Shown: positions 53,033-60,586 of the stretch, in pieces
Layout: every line of letters begins with the position of its first letter
Numbering within the stretch: the stretch's first letter is position 1
NCBI RefSeq assembly: GCF_002072155.1
Contig: NZ_BDIY01000005.1
Span: 62,001-126,000, forward strand
Source: Roseovarius sp. A-2
GTDB taxonomy: Bacteria; Pseudomonadota; Alphaproteobacteria; Rhodobacterales; Rhodobacteraceae
Length of the DNA: 64,000 bases
Reading direction: 5' to 3'
The notes under the pieces: model-generated
Databases searched by the model: none
The model's input: only the letters and a program-made list of their open reading frames with translations
Told to the model about the DNA's origin: nothing
Position numbers and translations under genes: made by a program

Positions 53033-54304
53033 ATGATGGTCTCGCACCCCACACGCAGCAGGACGCACCATCCGCGCGACATTGCCGAACGCCATGCCCT
53101 GCGCGAGCGGCGCGCGCATCATCCCGATCTGACGAAGCTGGCAGGTTGGAAGGCGATGCAGAAGGAGCAGGACCTGCCCGAAGGCCGTTGGGACGAGGAG
53201 CGCCGCTGGGCGCTGCGCATGGGGCTGACCGGAGCGGATTCGATCGAGGACCGCTCGATCCCCACATTCGCGCGCGGTGAGTTGCCGCATTTCGCGGGTA
53301 TCAACACCTTTCTCAAGGCACCCTATGTCGAGGACGTGCAGGAGGTCGCCTATTACGATGCGACCGTGCTGGGCATTCCGTTCGACGGTGGCACCACCTA
53401 TCGGCCCGGCACCCGCTTCGGGCCGCAGGGGATGCGCAAGATCTCGGCACTTTACACACCCTACAACTACGAGATCGGGGTCGATCTGCGCGAGCAGATG
53501 ACGCTATGCGATGCGGGCGACGTGTTCACCATCCCCGCCAATATCGAGAAGAGCTTTGATCAGATCAGTCGCGCGGTGAGCCATGTCGCCTCCTCGGGCT
53601 CGCTGCCGATCATGATCGGGGGTGATCATTCCATCGGCTTTCCCTGCGTGCGCGGCATCGCGGACTGCACCTCCAAGAAAATCGGGATCGTGCATTTCGA
53701 CCGCCACGCCGACATTCAGGAAAAGGATCTCGACGAGCGGATGCACACCACGCCGTGGTTTCATTCAACCAACCTGCCCAATGTGCCCGCGACGAACCTG
53801 GTGCAGATCGGCATCGGCGGCTGGCAGGTACCGCGTGAGGCGGTCAAGGTCGCGCGCGAGCGGCACACCAACATCATCACCATGGGCGACATGGAGAAGA
53901 TGGGCATCGACAGGACCATCGAGATGGCGCTCGAAATGGCCTGGGACGGGGTCGACATGGTCTACATGTCCTTTGACATCGACAGCATCGACTGCGGCTT
54001 TGTCCCCGGCACCGGCTGGCCCGAACCGGGCGGCTTTCTGCCACGCGAGGCGCTGGCGCTCGCCTCGGGCGTCGCCGCCGAAGGGATCTGCGGGTTGGAA
54101 CTGGTCGAGGTCTCGCCGCCCTATGACACCTCGGACATCACCGCGCTGATGGGAACGCGGGTCATCGTCGATGTGCTGGGTGCGCTGGTTTCGCATGGCA
54201 AGCTGGGCGCGCACAAGAGGCATATCGACAAGCCGGTATCGCTGCCCTTCGGCGAATTTGAGGGCAAGCGCTGGTCCAATGACAAACCGCATGAGGTGGG
54301 ATGA
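53033..54304 (+). CDS. Ureohydrolase-family enzyme, probable guanidine hydrolase (GdmH-like)
   Basis: Encodes 423 residues from ATG 53033, with GAGGAGAA upstream; the frame is open from 52940. The arginase-fold metal ligands are all present: GGDHS (His199), FDRHADIQ (Asp223, His225, Asp227) and SFDIDSID (Asp315, Asp317). An N-terminal extension of about 100 residues and the loop CGFVPGTGWPEPGGF, in which Cys and Trp replace the usual D-P and small residues of agmatinases, set it apart. These traits and the operon fit the nickel-dependent guanidine hydrolase branch, which makes urea and ammonia from guanidine, rather than agmatinase. The substrate is inferred from the riboswitch and transporter. 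The metal cannot be read from sequence. The ATG of the next gene is 3 bases after the stop. Confidence 0.83.
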   Translation: MMVSHPTRSRTHHPRDIAERHALRERRAHHPDLTKLAGWKAMQKEQDLPEGRWDEERRWALRMGLTGADSIEDRSIPTFARGELPHFAGINTFLKAPYVEDVQEVAYYDATVLGIPFDGGTTYRPGTRFGPQGMRKISALYTPYNYEIGVDLREQMTLCDAGDVFTIPANIEKSFDQISRAVSHVASSGSLPIMIGGDHSIGFPCVRGIADCTSKKIGIVHFDRHADIQEKDLDERMHTTPWFHSTNLPNVPATNLVQIGIGGWQVPREAVKVARERHTNIITMGDMEKMGIDRTIEMALEMAWDGVDMVYMSFDIDSIDCGFVPGTGWPEPGGFLPREALALASGVAAEGICGLELVEVSPPYDTSDITALMGTRVIVDVLGALVSHGKLGAHKRHIDKPVSLPFGEFEGKRWSNDKPHEVG

Positions 54305-54307
54305 GCC

Positions 54308-54760
54308 ATGCCGCATGATCACCACCCCCACCCGCATTCCCATGACCACCCCGCGCAGGGTGCCGGGCACAACCACGCCGACGGACATCACCTGCATTCG
54401 CACATGGACGCGGACGACGAGGCCGCCGATATCCAGATCCTCGCCACGCAGTTCATCGAGGGTTTCGTGCAGGCGCGCGACAAGTTCAGTTTTCTCAAGC
54501 TGGCCGGTGTGCCGTTCGAGCGCCCCTCGGCATCAGGCGTGAAGGCGCTCAAGTTGATAGATGTGGAGCTCAAAACGGAATGGCAGGTCGGCACCGCGTC
54601 GCCTTCCTTCGGCTCGCGCGAGCTATCCTATCTGCCTTTTCCGGGTGAGATGGTGCGCGAGCGGACCAACATGAGCCTCGTCTACGTGTCGATGGACGAA
54701 AAATCGACGCTCGACATACGCGAGTTCCTACTTCAGCGCAAACGCGATAGCCAGCCGTGA
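54308..54760 (+). CDS. His-rich protein of unknown family, candidate metallochaperone for the hydrolase
   Basis: A 150-residue soluble protein 3 bases downstream of the hydrolase gene. Thirteen of the first 32 residues are His (runs such as HDHHPHPHSHDHP and HADGHHLHSH), the composition of nickel or zinc storage tails in HypB, UreE and SlyD. There is no cysteine, no GTPase motif and no CxxC zinc finger, so it is neither HypA nor HypB. Residues 40-150 form a separate conserved-looking domain (IQILATQFIEGFVQARDKFS, FLKLAGVPFERPSASGVKAL, and a terminal STLDIREFLLQRKRD) that I do not recognise. Fused to a histidine tail and translated with the hydrolase, it most likely supplies or buffers its metal. 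Confidence 0.8.
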   Translation: MPHDHHPHPHSHDHPAQGAGHNHADGHHLHSHMDADDEAADIQILATQFIEGFVQARDKFSFLKLAGVPFERPSASGVKALKLIDVELKTEWQVGTASPSFGSRELSYLPFPGEMVRERTNMSLVYVSMDEKSTLDIREFLLQRKRDSQP

Positions 54761-54793
54761 GGCGAGGTTTCCGTCACCTGACGCAATGCCCGG

Positions 54794-55564
54794 TCAGCCC
54801 GCGACACGGATGTCCAGATGCGCCAAGGGTGTGCGGAAGGCGTCGGGCGGCTCCAGATCGGTGACGAGGATGTCGCCCGCCTTGAGATCCGGCTGGCGCA
54901 ATGCGGGTTTGCGATCCTGCGGCTGGAACTTGGAGGCATCGACCGCCATGATCGAGCGCGCGGCGCTGGCCATCATCGCACAAGCCATGTCGACCTCGCA
55001 CTGCTCGTGGACCAGAAAGCCGTTTGCGGGATGCGCCATCGAGGCCGAGAGTACGCAGTAATCGACCTGCGCCCGCTCCACCACCTGAAAGGCTGCGCGG
55101 TCGAACGACGCGCCGTCATGATCGCGCAGCTGGGTGCCCGCCATCGACACGTTGTTGCCCGGGATCATCGCCAGCGTACTGGCGACAAAGGCGGAATTGG
55201 TAACAACGGTCAGGTCGCGCCGGTTGCGCAGCATCTGCGCGATGAAGGCCGAGGTCGAGCCGGTGTCGATGGCGAGGCTGTCGCCGTCCTGCACGATTCC
55301 GGCCACGGTGTTGGCGATGGCGACCTTGGCCTCGCGGTTGAGGTTCATGCGCGACAGGAAGGGCGGATCGAGCGCCGATTTGGTGGAGACAAGCGCGCCG
55401 TGCACCTTGTTGAGGGCCCCGCGTTCCGCCAGCGGGCGGGTGACGCGGCGGATGGTCTGATCCGATACGCCCATGATCTGCGACAGTTCCTGCACGGTCA
55501 CGGTGCCCATCATGTCGACCCGGCGCAGGATCTCTTCACTGTATTTCGAGGTTGGCGAGGTCAT
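54794..55564 (-). CDS. DeoR-family transcriptional regulator
   Basis: Encodes 256 residues from ATG 55564, overlapping the phosphatase stop (ATGA); the frame extends to 55657. The N-terminal winged helix reads KYSEEILRRVDMMGTVTVQE, with recognition helix SDQTIRRVTRPLAERGAL. A DeoR C-terminal sensor follows, with the phosphosugar-binding-like IAIDTGSTSAFIA (here SLAIDTGSTSAFI) and VTNSAFVASTL segments. DeoR regulators generally respond to phosphorylated metabolites. Its operon and neighbours suggest control of the divergent betaine-type transport genes. Confidence 0.9.
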   Translation of the reverse strand: MTSPTSKYSEEILRRVDMMGTVTVQELSQIMGVSDQTIRRVTRPLAERGALNKVHGALVSTKSALDPPFLSRMNLNREAKVAIANTVAGIVQDGDSLAIDTGSTSAFIAQMLRNRRDLTVVTNSAFVASTLAMIPGNNVSMAGTQLRDHDGASFDRAAFQVVERAQVDYCVLSASMAHPANGFLVHEQCEVDMACAMMASAARSIMAVDASKFQPQDRKPALRQPDLKAGDILVTDLEPPDAFRTPLAHLDIRVAG

Positions 55565-56331
55565 GGTTGAACCATCTCCAGAAGGTCTGCGTGCAATTCC
55601 GCTGTCGCGGCGGTAAGGGTGCGGCCGTCGGAATTGAGCGACAGGGGCTGTCCCCACCAGTCCGTCATCACCCCGCCAGCGGCCTCGACCACCGCCGCCA
55701 CAGGAAGGTAATCATAGGGCTGAAGACCGTAATCGACGACCGCATCGGCATGTCCGCTTGCCACGAGGGCGTGCGGGTAGCAATCCGCGCCGAGCCTACG
55801 CAGCGCCCCCGCCGTCACCAACCGGGAAAATTGCGCCGGGGCCTCGACGGCCATCCGGTCGGCCTCGTTCAGAAACAGCCGCGCGGAGGAAAGATCGCGG
55901 CAGGCGGAGACGGTGATGGGGGTGCCGTTCAGAGTGGCTCCGGTCCCGCGTGCGCCGGCGTAAAGCTCGCCCAGGGCAGGCATGTTGATCACGCCCAGTT
56001 GCGGCGCGCCGTCGGATAGATAGCACAGCAACATGCCAAAAAGCGGCAGGCCGGTGATGAATGAGCGGGTCCCGTCGATGGGATCGACGATCCACATGTC
56101 ATCCTGCGTGCCGGTCTGGCCGAACTCCTCGCCGAGGATGGTTTCACCGGGAAAGGCGGCCAGAAGCGCGGTGCGGATTGCCTGCTCGGTCTTCTGATCG
56201 GCAATGGTGACCGGGCTGTCATCGGGTTTGGAGGTGACATCGAGTGGTCGCCGGAAATGCGCCATCGCCACGGCAGAGGCCGCAGCGGCAATCTGTCGGG
56301 CGGTGTCAAGACGGCTGTGCAGGTCTGTCAT
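55561..56331 (-). CDS. Inositol-monophosphatase/HisN-type phosphatase
   Basis: Encodes 256 residues from ATG 56331; GTG 56352 is an alternative. The family's metal-binding motifs are all visible: ILGEEFG (Glu), WIVDPIDGTRSFITGLP (D-P-I-D-G-T) and, late, GLQPYDYLPVAAVVEAAGG (the W/Y-D-x-A/L-P-x-x-x-V site). It removes phosphate from a small alcohol phosphate. Histidinol-phosphate is the substrate of close HisN relatives, but no his gene is near. Its coupling with a DeoR regulator and divergence from an importer-kinase operon suggest a phosphorylated amino alcohol instead. Confidence 0.88.
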   Translation of the reverse strand: MTDLHSRLDTARQIAAAASAVAMAHFRRPLDVTSKPDDSPVTIADQKTEQAIRTALLAAFPGETILGEEFGQTGTQDDMWIVDPIDGTRSFITGLPLFGMLLCYLSDGAPQLGVINMPALGELYAGARGTGATLNGTPITVSACRDLSSARLFLNEADRMAVEAPAQFSRLVTAGALRRLGADCYPHALVASGHADAVVDYGLQPYDYLPVAAVVEAAGGVMTDWWGQPLSLNSDGRTLTAATAELHADLLEMVQP

Positions 56332-56395
56332 GATCACGTTCGTATCTCTCACTCACCTGTCTGATGTGCCCCGATCCTGGGCGCTTCGCAATCGA

Positions 56396-56456
56396 AAACA
56401 ACAAAATATCCACCCATTTGTTGATTTTTGTTGATTTTGTTTTGGGTTGTTGTTGA
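56396..56456. promoter_or_regulatory. T-rich repeated operator region between the phosphatase and betaine-binding-protein genes
   Basis: Two adjacent 10-bp direct repeats TTGTTGATTT (56418-56427 and 56428-56437) sit exactly one helical turn apart. A related TTGTTGTTGA lies at about 56448-56457, and an inverted relative AACAACAAAAT at about 56397-56407. The patch is far more AT-rich than its surroundings and lies between divergent starts, next to the DeoR gene. It is the likely binding site of that regulator and includes the promoters. Confidence 0.55.
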
Positions 56457-56521
56457 ATGAACGGATCAAGCCGATGCCACGCACCCCAACCAGAGCAGCG
56501 GCAGCCATAGGGAGAATACTT

Positions 56522-57454
56522 ATGAAACACCTGTCCGTGCTGACCGCAGCCTGTCTTGCGGCGACGCCCGCGCTGGCTCAGGATTCAAGCGAACCGATCA
56601 AGCTGACCCTGCATGACTGGTCGGGCCAACTCATCACCACGACGCTGATGGGCGAGGTGCTCGAAGAGGCGGGCAACAACGTGGAATATGTGCAGGCCGA
56701 TTACATCGCGCAATTTGCGGGGCTGAAAACCGGCGACCTGCATCTGGCGATGGAGATCTGGGAAACCACCGGCCGTGAGGCGCTCGATGAGGCCGTAGGT
56801 TCGGGCAATGTCGTCAACATGGGCGAGACTGGCATGCTTGCCATCGAGGAATGGTGGTATCCGGCCTATATGGAGGAGCGGTGTCCGGGTCTGCCAGACT
56901 GGCAGGCGCTGAACGATTGCGCGCAGGAATTCGCCACCGCCGAAACCGCGCCAATGGGCCGTTACCTCGGCGGGCCGGTCACCTGGGGCGGTTTTGACGA
57001 AGAGCGCATCGAGGCGCTGGAACTGGATTTCGAGGTTGTCCATGCGGGCACCGATGCCGCGCTCTTTGCCGAGTTGGAGTCGGCCTATCAGCGTGAGGAT
57101 CCGATCGTGCTCTGGGTCTATGCGCCGCATTGGGCCCCGGCGAAATACCAGGGCAGCTTCATCGAATTCCCGCCCTATTCATTGGAGTGCTATAACGATC
57201 CGTCGGTCGGCCTCAATCCGAACGCCGCCCACGATTGCGGCAAGCCGACCGGGCCGATCTGGAAAGCCGCCTGGGCCGGTCTGCCGGAGAAATGGCCGAA
57301 TGCCGCGAACACCATCGAGAATTTCAGGATTTCAAACGAGGACATGGGCGCGATGGTCGCTGATGTGGATCTGAACGGCAAATCCGTGGAGGAGGTCGTC
57401 GCCGCCTGGATGGCCGACAATGAGGCCACCTGGAAAGGCTGGATCGCGCAGTAA
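56522..57454 (+). CDS. Glycine-betaine/choline-type ABC transporter substrate-binding protein (OpuAC family)
   Basis: Encodes 310 residues from ATG 56522; AGGGAGAA is upstream and a clean Sec signal (VLTAACLAATPALA) follows, whereas the frame is open from 56447. The OpuAC domain starts IKLTLHDWSGQLITTTLMGE. The hinge segments LHLAMEIWETTGREALDEAV and VNMGETGMLAIEEWWYP are family hallmarks. The many Trp and Tyr residues would build the aromatic box that binds quaternary ammonium groups. Two Cys pairs may form disulfides. The ligand is a betaine, choline or relative. An intrinsic terminator follows. Confidence 0.9.
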   Translation: MKHLSVLTAACLAATPALAQDSSEPIKLTLHDWSGQLITTTLMGEVLEEAGNNVEYVQADYIAQFAGLKTGDLHLAMEIWETTGREALDEAVGSGNVVNMGETGMLAIEEWWYPAYMEERCPGLPDWQALNDCAQEFATAETAPMGRYLGGPVTWGGFDEERIEALELDFEVVHAGTDAALFAELESAYQREDPIVLWVYAPHWAPAKYQGSFIEFPPYSLECYNDPSVGLNPNAAHDCGKPTGPIWKAAWAGLPEKWPNAANTIENFRISNEDMGAMVADVDLNGKSVEEVVAAWMADNEATWKGWIAQ

Positions 57455-57465
57455 CCGCGTTCTTG

Positions 57466-57496
57466 GACGGGCGCGCCTCGGTGCGCCTGTCTTTTT
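57466..57496 (+). terminator. Intrinsic terminator between the binding-protein and ATPase genes
   Basis: A 9-bp stem GACGGGCGC / GCGCCTGTC with one G-U pair and an 8-base loop is followed by TTTTT. Placed inside the operon, it likely lets the binding protein be made at higher level than the membrane parts. Confidence 0.8.
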
Positions 57497-57581
57497 CCGA
57501 TGTCTGTAACAGGTCGGTTTCACGTCGGCAAAGTGTCGGTGATCCGTGAAGGCCGTGCCCGAGATCTGCCCCGAGGCCTGC

Positions 57582-58595
57582 ATGACCACATCCGTCATTC
57601 TCGATTGTCGCCATGTCTGGAAGCTCTACGGCGCGGGGGCCGGGGCGCTTCTGGCCGGGGGGCGGGTGCCCGACGCGGATGCGTTGGCCCGGGCCAGTGT
57701 GATCGGTGCTGTGCGCGACGTGAATGTGCAAATCCATCAGGGTGAGATTTTCGTCATCATGGGCCTGTCGGGCTCGGGCAAATCCACGCTGGTGCGCTGC
57801 CTGTCGCGGCTGGTGGAGCCGACGGCGGGCGAGATCGAATTCGACGGGCGTGACCTTCTGCGCGCTGACGAGGCGGAGTTGATCGCAATCCGCCGCAAGA
57901 AGATGGGCATGGTGTTTCAGCAATTCGCCCTGATGCCGCACCTGACGGTTCTGGAAAACGTCGCCTTTCCGCTGGAGATTCAGGGGGTCGACCGGGAAGC
58001 GCGGCAGCAGAGCGCGCGCAAGGTCATCGACCTTGTCGGGTTGCAGGGCCGCGAGGATTATTACCCTCGCGAATTGTCGGGCGGGCAGCAGCAGCGCGTC
58101 GGCATCGCCCGCAGCCTGGTGGTGGAGCCCGACCTGTGGTTCCTAGACGAGCCGTTCTCGGCGCTCGATCCGCTCATTCGCCGCGAGATGCAGGATGAAT
58201 TCATCCGCCTGCAAAACATGCTGAAAAAGACCATCGTGTTCATCACCCATGATTTCGACGAGGCCATTCGCCTTGCCGACCGGATCGCGGTGATGAAGGA
58301 CGGCATGATCGAACAGATCGCCACCCCCGAGGAGCTGGTGCAGAACCCGGCGACGGACTATGTGGCCGATTTCACCCGCCACGTGGCGCGCGCCAAGGTG
58401 ATCCGCGCGCAGAGCCGGATGGAGCCCGCAACCGCTGAACGCTTTGCCGGGGATGTGGCCCATGATGCGACCATCGAGGCCATCGCCGACAAGGTAGAGC
58501 GCGCCGATGCGCCGCTGCGTGTGATGAGGGATGGCGCGGTGATCGGGCAGATCAGCGCGCGCGCGGTGATCGACGTGCTGGTCGGGCGCGGCTGA
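57582..58595 (+). CDS. Betaine/choline ABC transporter ATP-binding protein (ProV/OpuAA type)
   Basis: Encodes 337 residues from ATG 57582; GTG 57546 is possible. Walker A is GLSGSGKST, the Q-loop is VFQQFALMPHLTV, the signature is LSGGQQQRVGIARSL, Walker B is LWFLDEPFSALD, and the H-loop is in FITHDFDEAI. The region after residue 260 resembles a reduced CBS-like regulatory tail (HDATIEAIADKVERADAPLR, then VIGQISARAVIDVLV). ProV types often have CBS domains that sense ionic strength. The end overlaps the permease start (TGATG). Confidence 0.91.
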   Translation: MTTSVILDCRHVWKLYGAGAGALLAGGRVPDADALARASVIGAVRDVNVQIHQGEIFVIMGLSGSGKSTLVRCLSRLVEPTAGEIEFDGRDLLRADEAELIAIRRKKMGMVFQQFALMPHLTVLENVAFPLEIQGVDREARQQSARKVIDLVGLQGREDYYPRELSGGQQQRVGIARSLVVEPDLWFLDEPFSALDPLIRREMQDEFIRLQNMLKKTIVFITHDFDEAIRLADRIAVMKDGMIEQIATPEELVQNPATDYVADFTRHVARAKVIRAQSRMEPATAERFAGDVAHDATIEAIADKVERADAPLRVMRDGAVIGQISARAVIDVLVGRG

Positions 58596-60586
58596 TGCAG
58601 GGCTTGCGTCGCCATATCACGCGCCGACGGCTGGTCTGGCTGGGGCTGTTCGGGGTCACCTGGGCGCTGTCGCAATATTCCTTTCAGATCTACAAGGCAC
58701 TGGATGCACGCTGGATCATCCGATTTCCGAGCCGGTTTCAACTGAACCTCGATAGCGCGATCAGCGGCTTTCTCGACTGGCTGGTCAATACCGCCAATTT
58801 CTGGCTGTTCACCTTCCGCGATCTGACCCGCGCCATCGCCTGGGTGATCGAACTGCCCTATCAGTTTCTGCGCAACCTGCTGATCGAGGGGTTCCAATCC
58901 GGTCTGGGACAGGAGGCCGTCCAGATCGCCCCGTCGCTCAGCTGGATCGCGGTGATCGCGTTGGCCGTGGCCATCGGGCATTATGCCCGCGACTGGGGTT
59001 TGGCGGCCCTGGTGGGGGCGTGTTTTCTCTATCTGGCGGTGTTCGGGCAATGGCACAGCGCGATGATCACTCTGGCCTCGGTTCTGGTGGCGGTGCCGAT
59101 CGGGGCGGCCGGGGGGCTGGCGCTTGGCATTCTGGCCTATCGCAGCGCCTGGGTTGAACGGCTGCTACGCCCTGTTCTGGACCTGATGCAGACGGTGCCG
59201 GTCTTTGCCTATCTGGTGCCAATCCTGATCCTTTTCGGGTTCGGCCCGGTCGCGGCGCTTGTGGCGACGGTGATTTATGCGATGCCGCCGATGATCCGGG
59301 TGACGATCATGGCCCTCAAGGGCGTGCCGGAGGAGTTGCTGGAGGCGGGCCGGATGATGGGGGCTACGCCGCGCCAGATGACGTGGAAGGTGCTGGTGCC
59401 CGCCGCCACGCCGATGCTGATGGTGGGCGTCAATCAGGTGATCATGCTGACGCTCAACATGGTGATCATCGCCTCGATGATCGGCGCGGGCGGGCTGGGC
59501 TTCGACGTGCTGGCGAGCTTGCGGAAACTCGATATCGGCGGCGGGATCGAGGCGGGGCTGGCCATCGTGGTGATGGCCATCGCGCTCGACCGGGCGAGCC
59601 AGGCCTTTGCCGAGCGGCGGATGACGCATCGCCGTCATGGCTCGGTCCTGCAACGCCATCCGCGCAGCGCGATCGTACTCGGGGTGATCGTCGCGACCTT
59701 TCTGCTGGGTCAGGTAATCCCGGCGGTGCAGAGCTATCCCGATGCGTGGAAGATCAGCACCGGGCCGTTCTGGTCGGACGCGATGGCATGGATCAACGTC
59801 AATTTCTTCGACACGCTGGAGGCGATCAAGACGGCGCTGCTCAAGGCGGTGCTACTGCCGGTAAAGAAGTTCTTCGCGGGCATCCCGTGGCTCTGGGGCA
59901 TCCTCGCAGCCGGGGTGATCGCCTGGCGGGTGGCGGGCTGGAAGATGGGGATCGTGGCGGCGCTGATGATGGGATTCATTGCCGCGTCGGGCCTGTGGGG
60001 CGAGGCGATGGTGACGCTTTATCTGTGCGGTGTGTCGGTCTTCATCGCGGTGCTGATCGGCACGCCGCTTGGCATCTGGGCAGCGCAGCGTCCGGGCGCG
60101 GGGCGGATCATTCTGGGGCTGATGGACACGCTCCAGACGCTGCCCTCCTTCGTCTACCTGATCCCGGTAGTGATGCTGTTCCGGGTCGGCGATTTCAGCG
60201 CGATGATTGCGGTCGTGCTCTATGCGCTCGCGCCTGCGGTGCGTTATGCCGCGCATGGCATCCGCGAAGTGCCGCCGCATCTGCTCGAAGCCGGGCGCAT
60301 GGCGGGCTGCACCCCCCGCCAGTTGCTGTGGCGGGTGAAGCTGCCGCTGGCGGTGCCGCAGCTTCTGCTTGGGCTGAACCAGACGATCATGCTGGCGCTG
60401 TCGATGCTGGTGATCACCGCGCTCGTGGGCACCCGCGATCTGGGGCAGGAGGTCTATATTGCGCTGACCAAGGCCAATGCGGGACAGGGGATCGTGGCGG
60501 GGCTGTCGGTCGCGTTCATCGCGATCATCGCCGACCGGATCGTGCATGCGCTGTCGGACAATCAGAAACGGAGGCTGGGGTTGTGA
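58595..60586 (+). CDS. Betaine/choline ABC transporter permease with two fused permease domains
   Basis: Encodes 663 residues, about twice the usual ProW length. Two BPD_transp_1 domains are joined in one chain. The first EAA loop is VPEELLEAGRMMGATPRQMT (about residue 245-264). The second is VPPHLLEAGRMAGCTPRQLL (about 560-579). Each is flanked by QTVPVFAYLVPILILFGFG and QTLPSFVYLIPVVMLFRVG, so one arose from the other by duplication. About 12 or more helices are predicted. The start overlaps the ATPase stop and the end overlaps the kinase start. Confidence 0.9.
   Translation: MQGLRRHITRRRLVWLGLFGVTWALSQYSFQIYKALDARWIIRFPSRFQLNLDSAISGFLDWLVNTANFWLFTFRDLTRAIAWVIELPYQFLRNLLIEGFQSGLGQEAVQIAPSLSWIAVIALAVAIGHYARDWGLAALVGACFLYLAVFGQWHSAMITLASVLVAVPIGAAGGLALGILAYRSAWVERLLRPVLDLMQTVPVFAYLVPILILFGFGPVAALVATVIYAMPPMIRVTIMALKGVPEELLEAGRMMGATPRQMTWKVLVPAATPMLMVGVNQVIMLTLNMVIIASMIGAGGLGFDVLASLRKLDIGGGIEAGLAIVVMAIALDRASQAFAERRMTHRRHGSVLQRHPRSAIVLGVIVATFLLGQVIPAVQSYPDAWKISTGPFWSDAMAWINVNFFDTLEAIKTALLKAVLLPVKKFFAGIPWLWGILAAGVIAWRVAGWKMGIVAALMMGFIAASGLWGEAMVTLYLCGVSVFIAVLIGTPLGIWAAQRPGAGRIILGLMDTLQTLPSFVYLIPVVMLFRVGDFSAMIAVVLYALAPAVRYAAHGIREVPPHLLEAGRMAGCTPRQLLWRVKLPLAVPQLLLGLNQTIMLALSMLVITALVGTRDLGQEVYIALTKANAGQGIVAGLSVAFIAIIADRIVHALSDNQKRRLGL

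Noticed and set aside
53033..54304. Calling the ureohydrolase agmatinase (speB)
   Set aside because: The active-site loop differs and the riboswitch and transporter point to guanidine. No polyamine genes are near.
54308..54760. Calling the His-rich gene hypA, hypB or ureE
   Set aside because: It lacks the CxxC zinc site, GTPase motifs and UreE domain signatures. Only the histidine tail is shared, so no symbol is given.
59383..60582. 1.2 kb upstream extension of the kinase frame
   Set aside because: It is the permease gene read in another frame, with a Gly/Ala/Arg/Asp-rich non-protein composition. The kinase starts at GTG 60583.
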